Part shown: positions 28,695-35,975 of the stretch, one piece after another
Layout of the letters: each line of letters begins with the position of its first letter
How positions within the stretch are numbered: the stretch's first letter is position 1
Assembly: GCF_003053745.1 (NCBI RefSeq)
Contig: NZ_QAYE01000002.1
Coordinates: 124,001 to 188,000 of the forward strand
Origin: Sphingomonas faeni
GTDB lineage: Bacteria; Pseudomonadota; Alphaproteobacteria; Sphingomonadales; Sphingomonadaceae
Direction of reading: 5' to 3'
DNA: 64,000 nt
The notes under the pieces: generated by a model
Told to the model about the DNA's origin: nothing
Databases searched by the model: none
What the model saw: only the letters and a program-made list of their open reading frames with translations
Position numbers and translations under genes: made by a program

Positions 28695-29717
28695 ATGGGT
28701 CGCCGCCCGACATCGTTCGACATCGCGCAACTCGCCGGCGTATCGCAGCCGACCGTGTCGCGGGCGTTGCGCGGATCGAAGTCGGTCAATGCGCAGACCC
28801 GCCAGCGGATCGAGGCGATCGCGCGCAGCCTGCACTACGCGGTCGACAAGCACGCGTCGTCGCTGCGCAGTCAGTCGGCGAACACGCTGGCACTGCTGTT
28901 CTTCGAGGAACCGGCCGAGGACGAATCGACGATCAACCCGTTCTTCCTGTCGATGCTGGGCTCGATCACGCACGCTTGCGCCCGCGCCGGCTACGACCTG
29001 TTGATCTCGTTCCAGCAATTGTCGGGCGACTGGCACGTCGACTACCAGGACAGCCGCAAGGCCGACGGTATCATCCTGCTCGGCTACGGCGATTACGAAG
29101 CCTACCGGGCGCGTCTCGATCACCTGACCGAACAGGGAACCAAGGTGGTGCGCTGGGGTGCGGTCGGTACGGGGCCTGCGGGGATCACGGTCGGCTCGGA
29201 CAACCGCGGCGGCGGGGAGGCGGCGACCGCACATCTGATCGCGCGGGGTAGGCGGCGGATCGCGTTCCTGGGCGCCGCGGACGGGCGGTATCCCGAACTG
29301 GAGGACCGGTATCGGGGATATCTCGACGCGTTGGCGGCTGCGGGGCTGACGGCGGACCACGCGTTGCAGGTCGATGCGATCACCACCGAAGACGCTGGAC
29401 AGGACGCGATCGTCGAACTCGCGCGACGCGGCGCCGACTATGACGCGATCTTCGCGGCGAGCGACAGCATCGCGATCGGCGCCATGCGCGCGCTGGCGGC
29501 CGCGGGGCGATCGATCCCGGACGACGTCGCGATCGTCGGCTTCGACGATATCGCGTCCGCGCAACTCACCAACCCGCCGCTGACGACCGTGACGCAGGAC
29601 GCGCGCCGGGCAGGGGAGGCGCTGGTAAGGTCGCTGCTGGCGAAACTGCGCGGCGAAGTCTCCGACGACCCGCCCTTGCCGACCCGACTGGTGATCCGCG
29701 CGAGCAGCGGGGCGTAG
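28695..29717 (+). CDS. LacI family transcriptional regulator of the maltodextrin locus
   Basis: A protein of 340 residues from the ATG at 28695. The N-terminal helix-turn-helix FDIAQLAGVSQPTVSRALRG and hinge helix HYAVDKHASSLRSQ are typical of LacI. A periplasmic-binding-protein-like effector domain follows, with ADGIILLGYGDYEAY, LIARGRRRIAFLG and DDVAIVGFDDIASAQLTNPP. It is divergent from the receptor and next to sugar genes, so it most likely represses the locus until an alpha-glucoside is present. An in-frame extension to 28527 is not part of the family. Confidence 0.92.
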   Translation: MGRRPTSFDIAQLAGVSQPTVSRALRGSKSVNAQTRQRIEAIARSLHYAVDKHASSLRSQSANTLALLFFEEPAEDESTINPFFLSMLGSITHACARAGYDLLISFQQLSGDWHVDYQDSRKADGIILLGYGDYEAYRARLDHLTEQGTKVVRWGAVGTGPAGITVGSDNRGGGEAATAHLIARGRRRIAFLGAADGRYPELEDRYRGYLDALAAAGLTADHALQVDAITTEDAGQDAIVELARRGADYDAIFAASDSIAIGAMRALAAAGRSIPDDVAIVGFDDIASAQLTNPPLTTVTQDARRAGEALVRSLLAKLRGEVSDDPPLPTRLVIRASSGA

Positions 29718-29802
29718 CGACGACAGGTCTATGCCGCGACGGCGTGGTAGCCCCACAGGTGACGGGTGGGGGGCACGAAACAGCCGTAACGCCGACCATC
29801 AC

Positions 29803-29909
29803 CACCTCCCCGGCGAAGGCCGGGGTCCAGTTGGGAAACGGCGCTGATGAAGACGGCGATCCCAGACCCAGTGCTTTCCAACTGGGCCCCGGCCTCCGCC
29901 GGGGAGGTG
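29803..29909. repeat. Long imperfect inverted repeat between convergent genes
   Basis: Two arms of about 35 bases (29803-29838 and 29873-29909) are near-perfect reverse complements around a 34-base loop. Each arm contains its own palindrome (CCCCGGCGAAGGCCGGGG on the left, CCCCGGCCTCCGCCGGGG on the right) followed by a CCAGTTGG-type stretch. The element lies exactly between the LacI gene and the convergent DUF6445 gene. It may act as a bidirectional terminator. It has the look of a dispersed palindromic intergenic repeat. Confidence 0.8.
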
Positions 29910-29957
29910 CGGGTGTTGGAATGAAGCGGACTCACTATCCCATCGCGCAGGCTTGGC

Positions 29958-30638
29958 TCAGTCGTCGAACAGGAACAGATTGAGCGTTAGCCGCCCGGCC
30001 AGCGGGTCCGTGCTGAGCGTCACCTCGGGCGGCAGATACCCACAGTGCAGCGTATTCCCCGCATAGACGAGCGCTCGGTTAAAGCGCGCTGGCTGGACCG
30101 CGATGCGTTCGTACAATGCCGTGTCATCGGCGATGTAGGACGCCTCGGGCATGCCGTGCGCCTGCACGCCCGCTTCCAGCTCCGCCCTGAACCGATCGAG
30201 CCTCGACGCATCGACGGTCTCGAACGCCGTCGATCGCTGGCGGTAGAACGCAGTGCCACCTTGTTCGCCATGGCCGAGGAATAGCAGCACGGCGATCCGC
30301 CCCCGCTCGACGCCGTCGAAATGCGGCAATCGCTGGATTGGCGCGAGATCGGCAGGCGCCGTGGTGACGAGCGAATAATAGGCCTCCGACACCGCCGGCG
30401 CCGGATCGAGCCCGAAATGCTTTGCCAATAACGGTGCGATCCGGCGTCGCATCGTCTCGGCGAGGCGCGGCGGCACCTCGGCGCGGACACCGGGATAATG
30501 CGGACCGATCGGTGCCATCCGCAGGCTCGCCGCATCCTCGCGCAGTGCGTCCGGGTCGGGCCAGAAATCGTCGATCACGATCAGCGGGCGCTGCTCCTCG
30601 CCCTGAAGGTGAAGCGTGGTTTTCGGCGGTTGGGTCAT
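29958..30638 (-). CDS. DUF6445-type protein, putative 2OG-Fe(II) oxygenase fold
   Basis: A protein of 226 residues. I start at 30638 because GAAGG lies 7 bases upstream; an ATG four codons earlier has no such site. The sequence shows a possible iron facial triad: H106 and D108 in QRLPHFDGVERGRIAVL and H198 in AGNTLHCGYLPP, with R216 in GRLTLNLF where 2-oxoglutarate enzymes keep their arginine. GHGEQGGTAFYRQRSTAF is a conserved-looking core. Small proteins of this sort recur beside halogenase-like genes and sugar TonB receptors. The oxygenase reading is my inference, and the substrate is unknown. Confidence 0.6.
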   Translation of the reverse strand: MTQPPKTTLHLQGEEQRPLIVIDDFWPDPDALREDAASLRMAPIGPHYPGVRAEVPPRLAETMRRRIAPLLAKHFGLDPAPAVSEAYYSLVTTAPADLAPIQRLPHFDGVERGRIAVLLFLGHGEQGGTAFYRQRSTAFETVDASRLDRFRAELEAGVQAHGMPEASYIADDTALYERIAVQPARFNRALVYAGNTLHCGYLPPEVTLSTDPLAGRLTLNLFLFDD

Positions 30639-30677
30639 GCAGGCCTTCATGCGGCCGGGCGGCACGGCGGGGCAAGG

Positions 30678-30689
30678 TATTCGTATGCA
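30678..30689. promoter_or_regulatory. Second candidate LacI site upstream of the MFS importer
   Basis: GGTATTCGTATGCATAG in the divergent DUF6445/MFS gap shares ATnCGTATGC with the reverse complement of the site at 28615-28622. It is an imperfect palindrome centred on CG. If real, it puts the importer and the DUF6445 gene under the same LacI protein as the receptor operon. Confidence 0.35.
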
Positions 30690-30774
30690 TAGTTGTTTTG
30701 CCCGTCGCTTGGGGTCAAGCCGGTTCGTCAGATCGCCACGCAAACAAGTGGCGACCGATCAGGAGAGCCGCGTT

Positions 30775-32274
30775 TTGACCGAGAAACCAGTCCAGGGCTT
30801 TGCCGGCCTGTGGAACATCAGCTTCGGCTTTTTCGGCATCCAGATCGGCTTCGCGCTGCAGAACGCCAATATGAGCCGGATCTTCCAGACGCTCGGCGGA
30901 TCGCTCGACGACCTCTCCTATCTATGGATCGCGGCGCCGTTGACCGGACTGCTCGTCCAGCCGATCATCGGTCATTATAGCGATCGCACCTGGACGCGGT
31001 TCGGCCGCCGCCGTCCCTATTTCTTCGCTGGCGCCGTTCTCGCAGCACTCGCGCTGTTCGTGATGCCCGAGGCGAAGATGCTGTGGCTCGCCGCGCTGAC
31101 ACTCTGGGTGCTCGACGCCTCGATCAACGTCTCGATGGAGCCGTTTCGCGCGTTCGTCGGCGACATGCTGCGCAAGGACCAGCATACCGCAGGCTACGCG
31201 CTCCAGACCGCCTTCATCGGTGCGGGCGCAGTGGTCGGCTCGATCTTTCCATTCGTGCTCGCGCATCTCGGAGTCTCCGGCAACGCGCTTGCGGGCGTTC
31301 CCGATACGGTGCGCTACAGCTTCTGGTTCGGGGGCGCGGCGTTGTTGCTGGCGGTACTCTGGACGGTCGGTAACACGCGCGAATACAGCCCGGCACAGAT
31401 GGCGTCGTTCGCCGAGCACGACGGGGACGTAGCGCTGCCCGCTCCGACCCGCGCGGTCGCTAGCCGGAGTTTTGCGGCCAGCATCGCCTGGATCGTCGCT
31501 GGGATTGCGGTGATCGTTGCGGTCCCTGAACTCGCATTGCAGAAGGAAGTGTATTTGCTCGGCGGGCTGCTCGTCGCGTTCGGCGTTGCGAGCCTCGTCG
31601 CGATCGTCCTCGCGCGCGGCGGCAACACCGACAATGCGCTCAGCCAGATCGTCGGCGATTTCGGCGACATGCCCGATGTGATGAAGCGCCTCGCGCTCGT
31701 CCAGTTCTTCAGTTGGTCCGCGCTGTTCATCATGTGGATCTTCACCACGCCCGTCGTGGCCCAGTACATGTACGGCTCAAGCGATGCCACGAGCGCCGCC
31801 TACAATGCGGGCAGCGATTGGGTCGGTGTGCTGTTCGCAGTCTACAACGCCGTCGCCGCGCTGGTCGCGTTACTGATACTGCCACGGTTGGCCAGAAGGA
31901 TCGGCCGGGTCAAAACGCATATCGCCTGCCTGCTGTGCGGCGCCGCGGGATTTGCGAGCTTCCTCATGGTGCGCGATCCAACGCTGCTGATCGTCAGCGA
32001 AGTCGGCGTCGGCATCGCCTGGGCGTCGATCCTCGCCATGCCCTACGCGATCCTCGCCTCCAGCCTGCCCCAGGCCAAGCTCGGCATCTACATGGGATTG
32101 TTCAACATCTTCATCGTCCTCCCGCAGTTGCTGGTCGCCACGCTGATGGGGTCGGTGCTGAAGGCGTTCTTCCCGACCGAACCGATCTGGACGATGGCAT
32201 TCGCTGCCGTCGTGATGATTCTCGCAGCCCTCGCGATGCTGCGGGTCCCCGAAATCACCGACAAGTTTGCCTGA
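30775..32274 (+). CDS. MFS sugar transporter (maltose/maltodextrin type)
   Basis: A protein of 499 residues with about 12 membrane helices. No ATG fits the family start; TTG at 30775 preceded by AGGAG gives LTEKPVQGFAGLWNISFGFF (initiator Met), which matches the usual N-terminus of the MalT-like/SLC45 group. Motifs include IIGHYSDRTWTRFGRRRPY in the first cytoplasmic loop and SINVSMEPFRAFVGDML. It would bring maltose or short dextrins across the inner membrane to the cytoplasmic GH13 enzyme. It is divergent from the DUF6445 gene. Confidence 0.87.
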   Translation: MTEKPVQGFAGLWNISFGFFGIQIGFALQNANMSRIFQTLGGSLDDLSYLWIAAPLTGLLVQPIIGHYSDRTWTRFGRRRPYFFAGAVLAALALFVMPEAKMLWLAALTLWVLDASINVSMEPFRAFVGDMLRKDQHTAGYALQTAFIGAGAVVGSIFPFVLAHLGVSGNALAGVPDTVRYSFWFGGAALLLAVLWTVGNTREYSPAQMASFAEHDGDVALPAPTRAVASRSFAASIAWIVAGIAVIVAVPELALQKEVYLLGGLLVAFGVASLVAIVLARGGNTDNALSQIVGDFGDMPDVMKRLALVQFFSWSALFIMWIFTTPVVAQYMYGSSDATSAAYNAGSDWVGVLFAVYNAVAALVALLILPRLARRIGRVKTHIACLLCGAAGFASFLMVRDPTLLIVSEVGVGIAWASILAMPYAILASSLPQAKLGIYMGLFNIFIVLPQLLVATLMGSVLKAFFPTEPIWTMAFAAVVMILAALAMLRVPEITDKFA

Positions 32275-32310
32275 GGCGAGAAGCAGCAAACTGGCACTGT
32301 CGCTAAGGCG

Positions 32311-33114
32311 TCAGCGCGAGTGGCGTTCTGCCATGTAGCGTCCAGGCGAGGTACCAAGCGCCTTGCGGAACATCGTCACGAAGCTGGGCACGCTTTCATA
32401 GCCCAGGTCGCTGGTCACTTGCTGGATCGAGGCGCCGCCAGCCAGCCACTTCACGGCGAGTACGACCCCGAGTTGTTGCCGCCATCGACCAAAGCTCATT
32501 CCCGTCTCGCGCTTGATCAGCCGCAACAGCGTACGTTCGCTCAGACCAGCATGTCGCGCCCAGATCTCCAACGTTCCTCGGTTCGCCGGGGACGCTATCA
32601 TCGCGTCCGCAATGCTGCGCAGCCGTGGATCGATCGGCATCGGCAGATGGAGATTCTCGACCCGAGCCACGGCGAGTTCGTCGAGCAGCACCGCCACCAG
32701 CCGCGTGTTCGCACTGCCTTCCTCATAGAAATAGGGGAGATGCGCGGCGCGGGTCAGCAGCTCGCGCAGCAAGGGGGTCACCGACACTGCGCAGCAGGTC
32801 TTCGGCAATCGCGCGTCCACTGCGGGATCGACGAACGCGTTATACCCTTCGAGTGCGCCGGTCGCCTTGATCGCGTGCAGCGCACCGCCGGGGATCCAGA
32901 TGGCGCTGCGCGGCGGCACGACCCACAACCCGCCTTCCACTTCGCAACTGAGCGCGCCGCGCTGGACCAGCAGCATCTGTCCCTTGGCGTGACGATGAGG
33001 TTCTAGCTCAAACCCGCCAACATCAGACATTTCAGCTCCGAACGCGACGATCGGGCGCGGCACGACATCTGGATCGACCCATTCGAAATCCTGCAACGCG
33101 TTCAGGATTGGCAT
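32311..33114 (-). CDS. AraC family regulator with cupin sensor domain
   Basis: A protein of 267 residues. The N-terminal cupin (HRHAKGQMLLVQRGALSCEVE and PPRSAIWIPGGALHAIK) is followed by two helix-turn-helix motifs, EIWARHAGLSERTLLRLIKRE and IQQVTSDLGYESVPSFVTMF, ending in the usual ALGTSPGRYMAER. This is the NimR-like class, which often represses a divergent or nearby gene. It is divergent from the methyltransferase/SIP pair, its likely target. The effector is not visible. Confidence 0.87.
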   Translation of the reverse strand: MPILNALQDFEWVDPDVVPRPIVAFGAEMSDVGGFELEPHRHAKGQMLLVQRGALSCEVEGGLWVVPPRSAIWIPGGALHAIKATGALEGYNAFVDPAVDARLPKTCCAVSVTPLLRELLTRAAHLPYFYEEGSANTRLVAVLLDELAVARVENLHLPMPIDPRLRSIADAMIASPANRGTLEIWARHAGLSERTLLRLIKRETGMSFGRWRQQLGVVLAVKWLAGGASIQQVTSDLGYESVPSFVTMFRKALGTSPGRYMAERHSR

Positions 33115-33145
33115 AGGCGACGATCCTGGAAAAGACCCGTACTGG

Positions 33146-33168
33146 CGACATCACATAACATTATGTCG
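33146..33168. promoter_or_regulatory. Nested inverted repeats between araC-type and methyltransferase genes
   Basis: CGACAT at 33146 pairs with ATGTCG at 33163, and inside it CATAA-CA-TTATG (33154-33165) is a second dyad. The site lies in the divergent gap, about 35 bases from the AraC start and 95 from the methyltransferase start. It is a plausible operator for the AraC protein. Confidence 0.38.
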
Positions 33169-33260
33169 GTCCTTCGTAATGACGCCAAAGTTGTGCCCGG
33201 CTATCCGATCGCCATCGCCCCGTCGAGCCATTCCGGCTTTGGGCATCGGCAAGGATCATC

Positions 33261-33953
33261 ATGAACACGCTGAGCAGCCCCCGCCTCGCCGACCTTCTGG
33301 AAAGACTGCACGGCGAAGCCGACGCGGCCGACCGCGAACACGTCGAGGCGATGCAGGCGAAAATCGCGGCATCGGGCGCATCGATCGAGGCGCTGGTGAT
33401 GGACCTTCTGGCGGATGAGCGTGCGGACTATCGCGCGACCTATCGCAACCGCGCGGACAATTTCCTTGCCGTGTCGCCGGAGTATGGTCGGTTCCTCTAC
33501 GCGATCGCGCGGTCCTGCAAAGCGACCCGGATCGTCGAGTTCGGGACGTCTATGGGAATTTCGACGCTCTATCTTGCTGCCGCGCTGCGCGACAATGGCG
33601 GCCGCCATCTGATCGGCAGCGAGATGGAGGTCAGCAAGGTGGCGCGGGCTCGTGCCAATCTGCAAGCGGCCGGCCTCGCCGACCTTGTCGATATCCGCGC
33701 TGGCGATGCCCTGGAGACGCTGAAGGATGTCGGCGGCACAGTCGATCTAATGTTGGTGGACGGCGCGTTCTCGCTGTATCTTTCGGTGCTCAAGACGATC
33801 GAGCCGTGGCTGAAGCCTGGCGCCGTGGTCCTGGGGGAAAATGCGTTCGAGCCGGGATATCTGGCGTATGTCCGCAATCCCGCCAACGGCTACATGTCGC
33901 TGGCCTTGCCGGACGAAGGTCGCGGCAACGAATTTTCCGTGAAATTGTCATGA
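33261..33953 (+). CDS. Class I SAM-dependent O-methyltransferase
   Basis: A protein of 230 residues with an AAGGA site before its ATG. The Rossmann motif I RIVEFGTSMGISTLYLAAAL, the acidic loop LIGSEMEVSKVARARANL, and VDLMLVDGAFSLYLSVLK place it in the catechol-type O-methyltransferase fold (methyltransferase_24/3 group). Its stop overlaps the start of the siderophore-interacting protein (ATGA), so the two act in one operon. The substrate is not evident; a catechol is possible given the partner. Confidence 0.78.
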   Translation: MNTLSSPRLADLLERLHGEADAADREHVEAMQAKIAASGASIEALVMDLLADERADYRATYRNRADNFLAVSPEYGRFLYAIARSCKATRIVEFGTSMGISTLYLAAALRDNGGRHLIGSEMEVSKVARARANLQAAGLADLVDIRAGDALETLKDVGGTVDLMLVDGAFSLYLSVLKTIEPWLKPGAVVLGENAFEPGYLAYVRNPANGYMSLALPDEGRGNEFSVKLS

Positions 33954-34690
33954 TGGAAACGCAGGCTACCGAGCGGACGAAAGAACCAGGCCGGTTGAGC
34001 AGAGCGGTGACGCGGCTGTGGATGAAGCCCGCGACCGTCGTCGCCAACGAACGATTGGCGGATCGCTTTCATCTGATCACTCTGGAGGGCGATGCGCTCA
34101 AGACCGTGACGTGGCGGCCGGGACAGAAGGTGCAGATCGCGATGGGCTCGGCATTCGTGACCCGGACGTACACGCCGATCGAATGGAACGCGTCAGCGGG
34201 GCGTGTGTGCATTCTGGGCTATGCCCATGGCGACGGACCTGGGAGCAATTGGGTCCGCACCGCGGCGCCGGGCGAAGTATGCGACGTCTTCGGTCCGCGC
34301 GCGTCGCTGGACATTGGCGGTCTGTCTGGGGCGCTTGTCATCCTTGGGGACGAAACCTCGATCGGACTTGCTTATGCGGCTACCTTTCAAGACCCGACGC
34401 GGCATGTAACAGCATGTTTCGAAGTCGCAGACGACGTTGGTGCTCGGCAGGTGATGGCCAGTCTGGATCTCGAGCGCGTTACGCTGATCACACGGCGCCT
34501 AGATGGTGGGCACGTCGCTGAGCTCGAAGCATCGCTCTCCAACGCAGTTGCGCTTGGATCCACCTTCGTGCTCACGGGAAAGGCCGCAACGATCCAAGTG
34601 CTTCGGCAGGGCTTGCGACGAAGATCGGTTCCGACGACGCGGCTCGTTGCCAAGGCGTATTGGGCGCCTGGTAAAACAGGCCTGGACTGA
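33950..34690 (+). CDS. Siderophore-interacting FAD-binding protein (SIP family)
   Basis: A protein of 246 residues starting at the first of two tandem ATGs (33950, overlapping the methyltransferase stop). A ferredoxin-reductase-like FAD domain shows VTWRPGQKVQIAM and VTRTYTPIEW (the RxYT flavin motif), then GPGSNWVRTAAPGEVCDVFGP, and a C-terminal domain with LVILGDETSIGLAYA and VAKAYWAPGKTGLD, both SIP hallmarks. SIP proteins reduce ferric siderophores in the cytoplasm. No siderophore receptor lies nearby. Confidence 0.83.
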   Translation: MMETQATERTKEPGRLSRAVTRLWMKPATVVANERLADRFHLITLEGDALKTVTWRPGQKVQIAMGSAFVTRTYTPIEWNASAGRVCILGYAHGDGPGSNWVRTAAPGEVCDVFGPRASLDIGGLSGALVILGDETSIGLAYAATFQDPTRHVTACFEVADDVGARQVMASLDLERVTLITRRLDGGHVAELEASLSNAVALGSTFVLTGKAATIQVLRQGLRRRSVPTTRLVAKAYWAPGKTGLD

Positions 34691-34691
34691 G

Positions 34692-34721
34692 CTTGCAGAG
34701 CCGCCTTCCGAAGCCTGCAAG
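34692..34721. terminator. Possible hairpin between convergent SIP and kinase genes
   Basis: CTTGCAG at 34692 and CTGCAAG at 34715 form a perfect 7-base stem around a 16-base loop directly after the SIP stop. There is no clear T-tract, so termination is only a possibility. Confidence 0.3.
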
Positions 34722-34778
34722 GTATGATCGCAAAATCCAAGTTTCGCCATTCGAGCAAGGTTCAGGGTGATTGATTGT

Positions 34779-35975
34779 TCAGCTAGTCGGAACGGAAGGA
34801 ACGGTGCCCTCGAACCGCGTGTTGCCGGGGAGAGAATGGGCGAGGCTGAGATCGCCGTTGTGCCCCCGGAAGATTTGCCGGGCGAGCGCCAGACCCACGC
34901 CCGTGCCCTCGGTCTTGGTGGTGAAGAAAGGTCGGAAGATGTCGACCTGGTTTGCGACGGGGATACCGGGGCCGGTGTCGGTCATCGTGAACTGCGTTTG
35001 GCCGACAAAGGCGGAGATGGTGAGCGTGACCCGCACGTCGGACGAACCGTGCAACGCCTCGGCTGCGTTCTGCAGCACCGCCCAGAGCGCCGCGGTCAAT
35101 TGATCGGGGTCGGCCAGCAGATGGGCCGGTGCGTCCAGGAGGTCGGTCGTAAACGCGATCCTCGGCCATCTCGTCGCAAACAATGCCGCCAGATCGCTGA
35201 CGAACCCGGCCAGAGGGATACGCTCCACCGAGGGGGCGGGCAGCTTCGCCAATGCACGGTAGCTTTCGCCGAACCGATGCAGACTAGCGGCGCGGCGCGC
35301 GACGGTCTCGACCGCGTCGCGTACCTTGGGCAGCATCGGGTCCGGATCGTCGAGCATCGCCACCGCGGTCTCGGCGAGCGAGGCGATCGGGGTGAGGGCG
35401 TTGACGATCTCGTGGCTCAAGACCTGGACGAGCTCGCGCAACGCCGCGGCCTCGGCGGCCTTCAGTTCGGCGTCGATGTCGATCAGCGCGCCGATCCGCG
35501 TCATCCGCCCTGCCAGCGCAAGGTCGCCGGTGGCCAGCGCGAAGCTCCGGATGTCGGCGTCGTGCCCGATCTCGATCGTGGCGGTGCGTCCGGGGCGGGT
35601 GTCCGCGAGTGCGGTGACGAGTCCCTGAGGCGGATCGACGACCAGATCGCCTGCGCCGAGCAATCGCCGCGCGGCACGGTTGACGGCGCGCAACCGGCCG
35701 TCGTCGAGCGCAACCAAGGGCGCAGGCGACAGATCGAGATAGGCGTTCAGACGGCGCCGTTCCTCTTCTCCGGCAGACGGGGCCGGGATTGGTGGCGCCG
35801 GCATCGGCGAGCGCTGACCAGCGTCGACCAGGTCGAGTGCGGCGATCCAGATCGCGATCATCGCGGCGAGCAGTGTGGTGGCGTACAGACCGCGTGTGGC
35901 TGCTACCGCACCACCGGCACCAGCCGCAGCTATCACCAGCGCGCGTCCGACCGCGCGCGTCCGGTCAGAGGCCAT
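34779..35975 (-). CDS. Membrane sensor histidine kinase (NtrY-like)
   Basis: A protein of 398 residues with two closely spaced membrane helices (about 9-27 and 31-50) and almost no periplasmic loop. A PAS-like segment (RRLNAYLDLSPAPLVALDDG) follows, then the H-box VLSHEIVNALTPIASL, N-box LQNAAEALHGS, and ATP-lid boxes DTGPGIP and GTGVGLALARQIF. It would phosphorylate the adjacent regulator, whose gene it overlaps by 11 bases. With no extracellular sensor it probably senses a membrane or cytoplasmic signal, perhaps the state of the divergent transporter. Confidence 0.87.
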   Translation of the reverse strand: MASDRTRAVGRALVIAAAGAGGAVAATRGLYATTLLAAMIAIWIAALDLVDAGQRSPMPAPPIPAPSAGEEERRRLNAYLDLSPAPLVALDDGRLRAVNRAARRLLGAGDLVVDPPQGLVTALADTRPGRTATIEIGHDADIRSFALATGDLALAGRMTRIGALIDIDAELKAAEAAALRELVQVLSHEIVNALTPIASLAETAVAMLDDPDPMLPKVRDAVETVARRAASLHRFGESYRALAKLPAPSVERIPLAGFVSDLAALFATRWPRIAFTTDLLDAPAHLLADPDQLTAALWAVLQNAAEALHGSSDVRVTLTISAFVGQTQFTMTDTGPGIPVANQVDIFRPFFTTKTEGTGVGLALARQIFRGHNGDLSLAHSLPGNTRFEGTVPSVPTS

